From CAYYJM01 sp964471755 (GTDB lineage: Bacteria > Planctomycetota > Planctomycetia > Gemmatales > Gemmataceae), in the NCBI GenBank assembly GCA_964471755.1, contig CAYYJM010000300.1, positions 1-7,117 of the forward strand: a stretch of 7,117 nt of DNA, written 5' to 3'. A model generated the notes under the pieces. It ran no database searches, was not told where the DNA came from, and saw only the letters and a program-made list of their open reading frames with translations. Below, piece by piece: positions 1-6,862 of the stretch. Both the position numbers and the translations under genes were made by a program. How positions within the stretch are numbered: the first letter of the stretch is position 1; each line of letters opens with the position of its first letter.

Positions 1-46
1 CCCGCTTCCCCGTGCATTACTTTCCTAACATGGGATAAAGGGGCTT

Positions 47-73
47 TTGACTGGCTTTGCCAGCCCATATACT
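47..73 (+). promoter_or_regulatory. candidate sigma70-type promoter upstream of the ATPase gene
   Basis: A TTGACT hexamer (47-52) and a TATACT hexamer (68-73) each match the sigma70 consensus at five of six positions. The spacer is 15 nt, shorter than the usual 16-18, which weakens the call. The segment is clearly more AT-rich than its surroundings. A small dyad, CTGGC-TTT-GCCAG (51-63), sits between the two hexamers. Transcription would start near position 80, upstream of every candidate start of the ATPase gene. This is seen from motifs only; planctomycete promoters are not well enough characterised for certainty. Confidence 0.4.
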
Positions 74-100
74 CAAAAACTGGTCGGCGCGGAGTGGGCC

Positions 101-148
101 AGGAGGAAAGCCGTGGCCGAACGGAAGCGGTTGTTCTCGGTTTGTTGA
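101..148 (+). other. strong Shine-Dalgarno with an 11-codon out-of-frame leader ORF
   Basis: AGGAGG at 101-106 is the best Shine-Dalgarno sequence near the ATPase gene, but the start codon it fits (GTG at 113, 6-nt spacer) is not in the ATPase frame. That GTG opens only MAERKRLFSVC and stops at TGA 146-148. It may be a translated leader peptide, a relic of an older start followed by an indel, or chance purine richness. No residue run typical of an attenuator (for example repeated Trp, His or Leu codons) is present. Confidence 0.25.
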
Positions 149-279
149 CAGTCAGCCGTCAAGAAGCCCCGACGGTCGATCCCGCTAGCCTTGACATTTG
201 GAGGTGGGAGGAGAACCACCCACCCCGTATTCCCGAGCCTCTGCTTCCACCCGAAGGCCCCAAAACCCCGAGTCCCACC

Positions 280-2295
280 ATGCACCCCGATGATGAGAAC
301 GCCTATCGCCCGGCCCTGGAAAAGGAACCGCCGCTCTTCTTCGACCGGGTCAACACTCCCTGGGACGATGTCCCCGACCTGGAGGAGTACAATCAGGCCG
401 CTTACCGGCGCATTGTCCGTACCCTGCAGTCCGTGAAACAGCGACAGACCAACCGCGACATGGTCGGGACTGAGGGTCTTCTCATCCTTGGCGAGGCCGG
501 GACCGGCAAGACCCACTTGCTCATGCGCGTCGCCCGGACTCTGTCCGACACCAACCACATCCTGTTCGTTCGCCGACCCCCGAACGAGGAGGCCGTCACC
601 CGGCACATCTGGGCCGAGATGGTCACCAGCCTGGCCAAGCCAGTCTTCACCGCGAACGGGACGCGCAGCCAGCTCGACGACCTCCTCGCTCATGTCTTCA
701 GCGCCGTCCTCATTCCGGAGTTTGAAGCGGACATCGCCGCCGGCACGGATGCGGAGCGTCGCCGTCGCTGGGTGGAGAAGTTGCGGGCGGATCCCTACCA
801 CCTGTTCACGATGCTCGGTACGGACGCCCAGCGTCAGAAGAACCTCGATCCGATCCGACGCCGAACCCTTCGCCACCTCCAGCAGCAGCACCCCGGCGTC
901 GATCAGCATATCGCCCACGGGTTAATCACTTACTGCCTGTACGCCCGGGAGAACGACAAGCGGATTCTGCTGACCTGGCTGGCCGGGGAGGAGCAGGACC
1001 CCGACGACACGAAGAGGCTGGGACTACCCGATGCCTGGGGCCACGGCGACGCCCAGGCGGAGAGCGCCGACGTGGGGAAGCGGCGCGAAGACAAGGCCCT
1101 GAAGGCGATCCGGACGATCGGGACGCTCTCGACGTATTATCAGCCGCTCATCCTGGCGTTCGACCAGCTGGAGGGGCTGCGCGATAACCGGCCGCTGACC
1201 GAAGCGTGGGGGGACACGGTTCGGGAGATCTTTACTCAGGTACCGAACCTGCTGGTCCTGACGTGCATCTTCCCGAGCCTCTGGCATTCGTGGTTCGCCG
1301 AGGTGTGTGACCAGAGCGTTCGGGAACGGATCGCCCCGGGCACGCCGATCGAACTGGAGCGATTCTCAGCGAACCACGGCCGGAAGATGCTCGCCAAACA
1401 CCTGGAAACGTCGGTCAGCCGGCACCAACTTCCGTCGGACATCTACCCGTTCACGGACACGGATGTCGCGGCCCTGTGTGCCGCCGCGACATCGCCGCGG
1501 ACGTTCCTCCAGGCGGCCAGGGTGCGGTTCGAGGCCTGGCTGGACGGTAAACTGTCCCCAACAACCCCCGAACCGTCGAACACGCATCCTACCATCCCCA
1601 TCCCGGCGGATGAGATCGACAAACTACTGCGAGAGAAGATCCGGTCGTTTGAACGGGACGGCGAGGAGGCCTACCGGACGCAGCTGCTGATCGAACACGA
1701 GTTCTTTGGGCGGGTTCGTGTCATCCTCGAAAGCCTACTGGCCGAGGCACCGGACAAGCTCCAGTACACTCGTGCAACCTGCGGGACGCGAGTGATGCCG
1801 CCGAACCTGGTGGTCCAGGCAATTCCGGGTGGTCTTCCGGTCTGTATCGCCGTCAGCAACGCCGAGGGAAATTCGTTCACCGCTTGCGTCCGTAACCTCC
1901 TCGCTGTCCTGCGGGAAGGGAAACAGGCGCGAAGCGGGGTCCTGCTCCGCGACCGGCGCAGTCGAACGATCACCGGCCAGGTGGCCCAGCAACACCTGGC
2001 CGAACTCGAGCAGTACGGCGGTGAATACCTGATCCTTGGCAAGGATGAAGTCATCTTGCTCAACGCTATTTACGATACCCTGATTGCCGCTGAAGAGCAG
2101 GATTTGTCGATCGGTACACGGCTCATCACACGGGCCGAGTTCGTGCGATTCCTGGGTGCGGAACGGGTCGGGCGGCGCTCGGTCGTTCTGGCGGCGGTCG
2201 CGAGTCTGATCGCACCGCTGGCCGCCCAACTCGGGCTCGACACGCCCGAAGCAGTCAATTCTGGAGCGCCTGCGGCAGCCGCGCCGGGACCCTGA
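280..2295 (+). CDS. P-loop (AAA+/STAND-like) ATPase with unrecognised C-terminal domain
   Basis: Predicted cytoplasmic ATPase of about 671 aa, counted from ATG 280. Walker A is GEAGTGKT (71-78). A Walker B-like strand LILAFDQ (290-296; D295) and a sensor-1-like strand LLVLTCIF (324-331) follow, then a helical lid region (about 355-420). Between Walker A and B lies a long helical insert (about 120-285) containing the pattern ILLTWLAGEE, reminiscent of the P-loop ATPases of BREX-type systems (BrxD/DUF2791); this is recall, not a search. Residues 420-440 form a Pro/Thr-rich linker. The C-terminal half (about 441-671) looks alpha/beta and ends in an Ala/Pro-rich tail; I do not recognise it. There is no signal peptide or membrane segment. 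The start is uncertain: the frame is open from position 1, with an in-frame GTG at 94 (733 aa). I prefer ATG 280 because 94-279 has lower GC3 and a low-complexity translation, but no good Shine-Dalgarno precedes it. Substrate and partners are unknown. Confidence 0.82.
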   Translation: MHPDDENAYRPALEKEPPLFFDRVNTPWDDVPDLEEYNQAAYRRIVRTLQSVKQRQTNRDMVGTEGLLILGEAGTGKTHLLMRVARTLSDTNHILFVRRPPNEEAVTRHIWAEMVTSLAKPVFTANGTRSQLDDLLAHVFSAVLIPEFEADIAAGTDAERRRRWVEKLRADPYHLFTMLGTDAQRQKNLDPIRRRTLRHLQQQHPGVDQHIAHGLITYCLYARENDKRILLTWLAGEEQDPDDTKRLGLPDAWGHGDAQAESADVGKRREDKALKAIRTIGTLSTYYQPLILAFDQLEGLRDNRPLTEAWGDTVREIFTQVPNLLVLTCIFPSLWHSWFAEVCDQSVRERIAPGTPIELERFSANHGRKMLAKHLETSVSRHQLPSDIYPFTDTDVAALCAAATSPRTFLQAARVRFEAWLDGKLSPTTPEPSNTHPTIPIPADEIDKLLREKIRSFERDGEEAYRTQLLIEHEFFGRVRVILESLLAEAPDKLQYTRATCGTRVMPPNLVVQAIPGGLPVCIAVSNAEGNSFTACVRNLLAVLREGKQARSGVLLRDRRSRTITGQVAQQHLAELEQYGGEYLILGKDEVILLNAIYDTLIAAEEQDLSIGTRLITRAEFVRFLGAERVGRRSVVLAAVASLIAPLAAQLGLDTPEAVNSGAPAAAAPGP

Positions 2296-2316
2296 TCGGC
2301 TCCCGGAGATGGGGGC

Positions 2317-2357
2317 TGCAATCCCGCGTCGGAATGGAATTCTGCCGTGGGATTGCA
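2317..2357 (+). terminator. imperfect hairpin after the ATPase gene, possible terminator
   Basis: Beginning 22 nt after the ATPase stop, TGCAATCCCGCG (2317-2328) pairs with CGTGGGATTGCA (2346-2357) with one G-U wobble. After a single T/C mismatch, CGGAAT (2330-2335) pairs with ATTCTG (2339-2344), again with one wobble, around a GGA loop. This is about 18 bp of stem and the only strong structure in the 168-nt gap before the polymerase gene. No T-tract follows, so it is not a classical intrinsic terminator. It could instead protect an mRNA end or be a degenerate palindromic repeat. No convincing promoter is visible between it and ATG 2464. Confidence 0.4.
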
Positions 2358-2463
2358 ACGACACCGTATCGATTCTCGCGCCCAGCGCCAGCCTACCAAC
2401 CTTGTTCCCGCTCCCGATCCCGGCGACACTCCATCTATCCCAGCCGGCTTTCGGACGTCCCGC

Positions 2464-5400
2464 ATGCCGGTTTGTCTGCACACGCACAGCTGGTACTCCC
2501 TGCGCGAAGGGGTCGCCAGCCTCACGACCTTGCTCGATCGGGCCACGGCGGCCGGCTACTCCGCTCTGGCCCTGACCGATACGAACAACCTCTGCGGAGC
2601 CGTCCCCTTCGTCGAGGACGCCGTTCGTCGCGGCCTGCGTCCGTTCCTCGGCGCGACCCTGCGTCAGGGCGACGTGCGCGCCGTCGCCCTGATCGAATCG
2701 CCCACCGGGTATCAGAGTCTCTGTCGCATCCTGAGCCGGCTCCATCTGCGGGCGGCACCGCCCGGAGCCGAGCCGCCCGAAACGCAAACCGATGGCTCCC
2801 TCCTTCGCGATCTGCTTACCGAGCAGGCTGCTGGCTTGCACCTGCTCGTCGAAGATATCGCCCTCGCCGAGGTACTGCGCGACGTTTATTACGATCGGTT
2901 ATGGTTCGAGATCGTCCGCCCCGGCCGCTCGCCACGCCACGAGGCGAACCTGCTCGCCGCGAGTCGGCGTCTCGGCATCCGACCGCTGGCCAGCCCGGCC
3001 GCACGCCTGGCGACGCCAGACGATTACCCGACCTATCGCCTCGTCGCCGCCCAGCGTCGGCTTCTCCAGATCGACCAGTTGCCGGCCGACCTGGACGTGG
3101 GGCCAGGCCACCACGTCCCGACGTTGGCCGAGTTCCACCGGTGTTTCCGCGACCTGCCGCAGGCCCTCCGGGCGACCGACGACCTGGCCGACCTGCTCCG
3201 CTCCGACGTGCTGCCACGCGAGCGGATCTTGCCGAATCCGCACGACCAGCCCGGTGGACTCGATCATCTCCGTCAACTCTGCGAACGCGGTCTGCGCGAC
3301 CGCCTTCTCGGGGCCGACCTCGCCGCCCGGCAGCGCCTGCGCGAGGAACTACGGCTCATCGCCGAGACGGGCCTGGCCGGCTACTTCCTGACCGTCCACG
3401 AGATCACGCGGCAGGTCCGGGCCGACGGCCACACGATGGCCCTGCGCGGCTCGGCCGGGAACTCGCTCGTCTGCTACCTGCTCGGCATCACCGACGTCAA
3501 TCCGCTCCGGTTCGGCCTGACGCTGGAACGCTTCCTGCACGCCGGCCGGGTCGATCTGCCCGACATCGATCTCGACTTCGACTGGAAGGTGCGCGACGTG
3601 GTCATCGACCGAACCATCCAGCGCTACGGCTCCGCTCATGCGGCGCGCATCTGCACGCATCAGATGCTCCAGCCGCGCTCGGCCTTCCGCGAGGCGGCGA
3701 AACTGCACGGCCTGTCGAATGAGCAGATCAGCCAGCTGCTGCTGACACTCGATCGTCGCGTGGACGAGATGATCGATTCCGTGGCGAGCGTGGGGCGTCA
3801 GCCCCATGACTCTTCTCTCCGGATGAAGACACTCATGGGGCTGACGCCCCACGCTCGCCAAAATGTCCCGCGTGCGTTTCCGCTCGAACCGGCCCGGTGG
3901 CCGCGCCTGCTCGCCGACGCGGCCCGCCTGCTCGGTCGGCCGGATCACCTCTCGCTCCATCCCGGTGGCATCGTCATGACACCGACACCCCTGGAGGAAC
4001 ACGTCCCGCTCCAGTGGGCCGCCAAGGGCGTCGTCGTCACGCAGCTGGAGAAGGACGGCGTCGAGCGAATCGGCCTGGTCAAGATCGATCTGCTCGGCAA
4101 TCGCGCTCTGGCCACGGTCGATGAAGCTCGCCGGATCGTCGAGCGGACGGACGAGCCACCGCTCCACGACCCGGCCACCGAGGCCCTGCTCGAACGCGGC
4201 GACACGCTCGGCATCGCCCAGCTCGAATCGCCGGCCATGCGTCATCTGCTCTTGCAGATGCGCGCCCGGAGCCTCGACGACGTCATCCTCGCCCTGGCCC
4301 TGCTCCGACCCGGTGCGGCCGGCCTCGGCGTCAAGGAACGCTTCCTCCGCCGCCGACTCGGCCTCGACGCGCTGACGGAGGTGCATCCTCGCCTGCTGCA
4401 AATCCTGCCCGAAGGTCACGGCCTGATGATCTACGAGGACGACGCCCTGCGTCTGATCCGCGCCCTGACCGGCCTCGCCGCCGCCCCGGCCGACTTCCTC
4501 CGCAAGCGCATCGCGAAGCATCAGACCGACGACGAGGCCCGGCAGCTCCGCGCCGAGTTTCTCGCACGCTGCCACCAGGGACCGCGGCCACACCTGCCGC
4601 CGGCCCTCCTCGATGAACTGTGGGACCACCTGAGCAAGTTCAATCGCTACTCGTTCTGCAAGAGCCACGCGGTGAGCTACGGCCTGATCGCCTGGCACGG
4701 GGCCTATCTCAAGGCTCATCATCCGCTCGCCTTCTGGACGGCGGCCCTGAACAACAACCAGGGCTCCTACGCCCGCTGGGTCCACGTCGAGGCGATCCGC
4801 AACGCCAGCCTGACGATCCTGCCGCCGTGCATCAACCGCTCGGCCGACACGTTCGGCGTCGAGGGCGAAGCCATCCGCACCGGCCTGGGAGCGATTGCCG
4901 GCCTGGCCCGGGAGGTGCGCCAACGTCTGCTCGACGAGCGCGCCGCCGGTGGGCCGTTCCGGCACCTGGCCGACTTCCGCCACCGCGTCGAGCCCGGCCC
5001 GGAGGCCCTCGCCCTGCTCATCCGTGCCGGAGCGCTCGACGGTTTCGGTCTGCCGCGGCCGATGCTCTTTCTGCAAGCCCGGCAGCCGGCACGCCGTGAA
5101 CCGCGCGGCCCCGAACTGTTCGATGGCCTGCCGCCCGCCCCGGACTGGCAGCCGCGTGACTTCGACCTCAAGCGTCGGTTGCGCGATCAGTGGCAGACGC
5201 TCGGCTTCGTCCTCGACGTGCCGCTGATGGATCTGCTTCGGCCGAAGAATCCCGGTGACAGGGGACCGCCAGTGATCGCCAGCATCGACCTGCCACGCCA
5301 TCGCGGCCGACTCGTGCGCGTCCAGGGCCTGGTGGCGACGGCACGCCTGGCGCAGACCAGCGAGGGCCGACCGCTCCAGTTCGTCAGCCTGCGTGACGCG

Positions 5401-5604
5401 CATGGCCTGGCCGAGGTGACGCTCTTCGACGGCGAGTGCCCGGTCGTGCCGTACCTGACGCTCGGCCCCTACACGGCCACGGGGATCGTCGAGGAGCAGT
5501 ACGGCGTCTTCACCCTGACGTGCCGGGCGTTCGAGCCCGCTTCGATAGAACAACCCCCGACGCTTTCCCCGGTCGAGGATGCATCATGGCCCCCTGGTCG
5601 CTGA
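2464..5604 (+). CDS. dnaE: DNA polymerase III alpha-family polymerase, short DnaE2/DnaE3-like type
   Basis: C-family DNA polymerase of about 1046 aa, shorter than replicative DnaE (about 1160), the size of error-prone or accessory paralogues. The N-terminal PHP domain begins at once with HTHSWYS (H6, H8). In its LALTDTNN motif a Thr (T40) stands where metal-binding PHP domains have His, so PHP nuclease activity is doubtful. The polymerase core is intact: RGSAGNS (328-334); PDIDLDFDW with palm aspartates D369 and D371; HPGGIVM (499-505); KIDLLG with third aspartate D542; and KSHAVSYG (733-740). INRSADTF follows, and an OB-fold-like region ends the protein (about 940-1035). A LF pair near 885-886 could be a degenerate clamp-binding motif. 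ATG 2464 is chosen because the PHP domain starts there; an upstream GTG (2347) lies inside the hairpin and adds non-conserved sequence. A palindromic element adds about 27 residues (440-466) between the palm aspartates. Likely role: repair or translesion synthesis; DnaE2 versus DnaE3 placement is uncertain. Confidence 0.93.
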   Translation: MPVCLHTHSWYSLREGVASLTTLLDRATAAGYSALALTDTNNLCGAVPFVEDAVRRGLRPFLGATLRQGDVRAVALIESPTGYQSLCRILSRLHLRAAPPGAEPPETQTDGSLLRDLLTEQAAGLHLLVEDIALAEVLRDVYYDRLWFEIVRPGRSPRHEANLLAASRRLGIRPLASPAARLATPDDYPTYRLVAAQRRLLQIDQLPADLDVGPGHHVPTLAEFHRCFRDLPQALRATDDLADLLRSDVLPRERILPNPHDQPGGLDHLRQLCERGLRDRLLGADLAARQRLREELRLIAETGLAGYFLTVHEITRQVRADGHTMALRGSAGNSLVCYLLGITDVNPLRFGLTLERFLHAGRVDLPDIDLDFDWKVRDVVIDRTIQRYGSAHAARICTHQMLQPRSAFREAAKLHGLSNEQISQLLLTLDRRVDEMIDSVASVGRQPHDSSLRMKTLMGLTPHARQNVPRAFPLEPARWPRLLADAARLLGRPDHLSLHPGGIVMTPTPLEEHVPLQWAAKGVVVTQLEKDGVERIGLVKIDLLGNRALATVDEARRIVERTDEPPLHDPATEALLERGDTLGIAQLESPAMRHLLLQMRARSLDDVILALALLRPGAAGLGVKERFLRRRLGLDALTEVHPRLLQILPEGHGLMIYEDDALRLIRALTGLAAAPADFLRKRIAKHQTDDEARQLRAEFLARCHQGPRPHLPPALLDELWDHLSKFNRYSFCKSHAVSYGLIAWHGAYLKAHHPLAFWTAALNNNQGSYARWVHVEAIRNASLTILPPCINRSADTFGVEGEAIRTGLGAIAGLAREVRQRLLDERAAGGPFRHLADFRHRVEPGPEALALLIRAGALDGFGLPRPMLFLQARQPARREPRGPELFDGLPPAPDWQPRDFDLKRRLRDQWQTLGFVLDVPLMDLLRPKNPGDRGPPVIASIDLPRHRGRLVRVQGLVATARLAQTSEGRPLQFVSLRDAHGLAEVTLFDGECPVVPYLTLGPYTATGIVEEQYGVFTLTCRAFEPASIEQPPTLSPVEDASWPPGR
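3782..3860. repeat. 79-nt palindromic element (REPIN/MITE-like) in frame within the polymerase gene
   Basis: Two perfectly complementary 28-nt arms (3782-3809 and 3833-3860) flank a 23-nt centre. The centre itself pairs further: TCTTC (3811-3815) with GAAGA (3825-3829), around TCCGGA (3818-3823). Each arm contains a nested 6-bp hairpin, TGGGGC-GTCA-GCCCCA (3791-3806) and TGGGGC-TGAC-GCCCCA (3836-3851). On the + strand the phase used by the polymerase is open; the other two phases hit TGA at 3807 and 3824. The minus strand is also open in one phase, and both strands encode ASVGRQPH and MGLTPHAR. A 28-bp perfect dyad is far beyond chance inside a conserved enzyme gene. The mobile or REP-like origin is inference: no second copy and no transposase occurs in the window. 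Confidence 0.88.
5575..5578 (+). promoter_or_regulatory. ribosome binding site for the amidohydrolase gene
   Basis: GAGG lies 7 nt upstream of ATG 5586, inside the last codons of the polymerase gene. It supports ATG 5586 as the amidohydrolase start over the in-frame upstream codon at 5436. Its location implies translation of this gene by ribosomes finishing the polymerase. Confidence 0.5.
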
Positions 5605-6782
5605 CGGCTCGCTGGGTCTTCCCCGTTTCCGGTCCACCGCTGCATCGTGGCCACGTCGTCATCGCTGACGATCGCATCGCCGCGGTCGAACCGGATCGTG
5701 GACAGCGGGCTGACATCGACCTGGGCGAAGCGGCCATTCTGCCGGCCCTGGTCAACGCGCACGTTCACCTCGACCTGTCGGGCTTTCGCACGCCGATCCT
5801 GCCCGGGCCGGACTTCCCGGCCTGGCTCCGCACGGTCGTCGGTCATCGCCGAACGGCGTCGCGTGAGCAGACCCTGACCGACGTCCGCGCCGGCCTGGCC
5901 GAGACGCTCCGGGCCGGTGTCGGCCTGGTCGGCGACATTGCCAGCGGCGGCCTGAGTGCCGACGTTCTGCGCGATGCGTCGATCCGCTCGACGGTCTTCT
6001 TCGAGCTGCTCGGTCTGAGCCGGGAGCGTGCGGGCTTCCTCTGGGACGCCGCCCTGACCTGGCTGCGCGAGCATCCACCGACGCCGACCTTTCGCCCTGG
6101 CCTGACGCCGCATGCCCCGTACAGCGTGCGCGGCGGTCTCTACCGCGCTGTCGGCCGCCTGGCTTCGAGCGGTCTGCCGGTGGCAACCCACCTGGCCGAG
6201 TCGGCCGACGAGATGGCCCTGCTCGAACGTCGCGACGGCCCGTTCGTGCCGTTCCTGGAAGCGCTCGGCGTCCACGATCCGGCCGGCCTGGTCGCGTCAT
6301 CGGCCGAGGTGATCGCGGCCCTGTCGCCCGCTCCGCGCCTGCTCCTCGTTCACGCCAACCACCTCGACCCGGAGACGCCCTTGCCGCAGACGGCGAGCGT
6401 CGTCTACTGTCCGCGAACGCACGCCGCCTTCGGGCATCCGCCGCATCCGTATCGTCGCCTGCTGGAGCGCGGCGTGCGCGTGGTGCTGGGCACCGATGGC
6501 CGATCGTCGAACCCGGACCTGGACATTTTGGCCGAGGCCCGCTGGCTGCATCGTCGGGAGCCGACGCTGTCGGCCGACGTGCTGCTGCGGATGATCACGC
6601 TCGACGCGGCCGACGCGCTCGGCTGGGCCGACGAGTGCGGCAGTCTGGAGCCGGGCAAGTCGGCCGATCTGACCGTGGTGCCGCTGCCGTTCGACGGCGA
6701 GCCACAGGCGGCACTGTTCGCCTCGGCCGCCGGCGTGTCGCGGACTCTGTTCCGCGGGGCATGGCGGTCGCCGATTGGCTGA
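5586..6782 (+). CDS. amidohydrolase, ATZ/TRZ-type (probable aminohydrolase or chlorohydrolase)
   Basis: Metal-dependent hydrolase of 398 aa, normal for the family. The N-terminal beta-sandwich strands include HVVIADDRIAAVEP (23-36), and the TIM-barrel starts with the metal motif HVH (H59, H61). Further hallmarks in order are HAPYS (176-180), THLAES (201-206; metal ligand H202 and E205), VHANHLD (255-261; H256), CPRTHAAFG (275-283), and LGTDGRSSNPDLD (301-313; metal ligand D304). The protein ends with the usual SLEPGKSADLTVV strand (353-365). This order resembles MTA/SAH deaminases and related chlorohydrolases. In organisms with futalosine-pathway menaquinone synthesis a relative acts as aminodeoxyfutalosine deaminase; that is possible here, but the sequence alone does not fix the substrate. 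The start overlaps the polymerase stop by 19 nt in another frame, suggesting translational coupling. No signal peptide, so cytoplasmic. Confidence 0.93.
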   Translation: MAPWSLTARWVFPVSGPPLHRGHVVIADDRIAAVEPDRGQRADIDLGEAAILPALVNAHVHLDLSGFRTPILPGPDFPAWLRTVVGHRRTASREQTLTDVRAGLAETLRAGVGLVGDIASGGLSADVLRDASIRSTVFFELLGLSRERAGFLWDAALTWLREHPPTPTFRPGLTPHAPYSVRGGLYRAVGRLASSGLPVATHLAESADEMALLERRDGPFVPFLEALGVHDPAGLVASSAEVIAALSPAPRLLLVHANHLDPETPLPQTASVVYCPRTHAAFGHPPHPYRRLLERGVRVVLGTDGRSSNPDLDILAEARWLHRREPTLSADVLLRMITLDAADALGWADECGSLEPGKSADLTVVPLPFDGEPQAALFASAAGVSRTLFRGAWRSPIG

Positions 6783-6788
6783 AGGTTC

Positions 6789-6816
6789 TTGCACTCCACG
6801 CGCCGTCGGCGATACT
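6789..6816 (+). promoter_or_regulatory. weak promoter candidate before the beta-propeller gene
   Basis: TTGCAC (6789-6794) and GATACT (6811-6816) are separated by 16 nt in the 80-nt gap after the amidohydrolase stop. They match consensus at only three and four of six positions. Three TACCG motifs follow (6816, 6835, 6844), two of them in near-identical 11-mers. No terminator hairpin is apparent in this gap, so read-through from the upstream genes is equally possible. Confidence 0.25.
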
Positions 6817-6850
6817 ACCGGCAGGTTTCGACGTTACCGGAGCTACCGCC

Positions 6851-6855
6851 AGGAG
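6851..6855 (+). promoter_or_regulatory. ribosome binding site of the beta-propeller gene
   Basis: AGGAG lies 7 nt before ATG 6863, the clearest correctly spaced Shine-Dalgarno site in the window. It fixes the start of a reading frame that then encodes a good signal peptide. Confidence 0.7.
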
Positions 6856-6862
6856 TATCCCG

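Noticed and set aside
145..196. Two perfect TTGACA hexamers (145-150 and 191-196) as -35 boxes
   Set aside because: No acceptable -10 hexamer at 15-19 nt from either; the pair at 47-73 is better.
230..1283. 14-bp direct repeat TTCCCGAGCCTCTG at 230-243 and 1270-1283
   Set aside because: Short, in a GC-rich gene, in unrelated local contexts with no flanking similarity; likely coincidence.
2347..2463. Upstream GTG extension of the polymerase (39 codons)
   Set aside because: The GTG lies within the hairpin 2317-2357 and the extension is non-conserved in appearance; the PHP domain normally begins at the very N-terminus, as it does from ATG 2464.
2334..3722. 462-codon + strand frame overlapping the start of the polymerase gene
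   Set aside because: Extremely Arg/Pro-rich out-of-phase translation of the polymerase gene; no motif and no ribosome site.
4239..4263. Hairpin CATCTGC-TCTT-GCAGATG within the polymerase gene
   Set aside because: It encodes an ordinary family segment (MRHLLLQMRA after the QLESP motif); the 7-10 bp stem is explained by codon choice and is not element-like.
3349..5553. 734-codon open frame on the minus strand opposite the polymerase gene
   Set aside because: A GC-rich antisense shadow; its translation is low-complexity and Gln/Arg/Glu-rich with no recognisable domain, while the + strand holds all DnaE motifs. Only its VGRQPH/MGLTPHAR part is informative, as the mirror of the palindrome.
5436..5585. 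Upstream extension of the amidohydrolase (50 codons)
   Set aside because: It lies wholly within the polymerase OB region, is Arg/Pro-rich, and ATG 5586 has a well-spaced GAGG.
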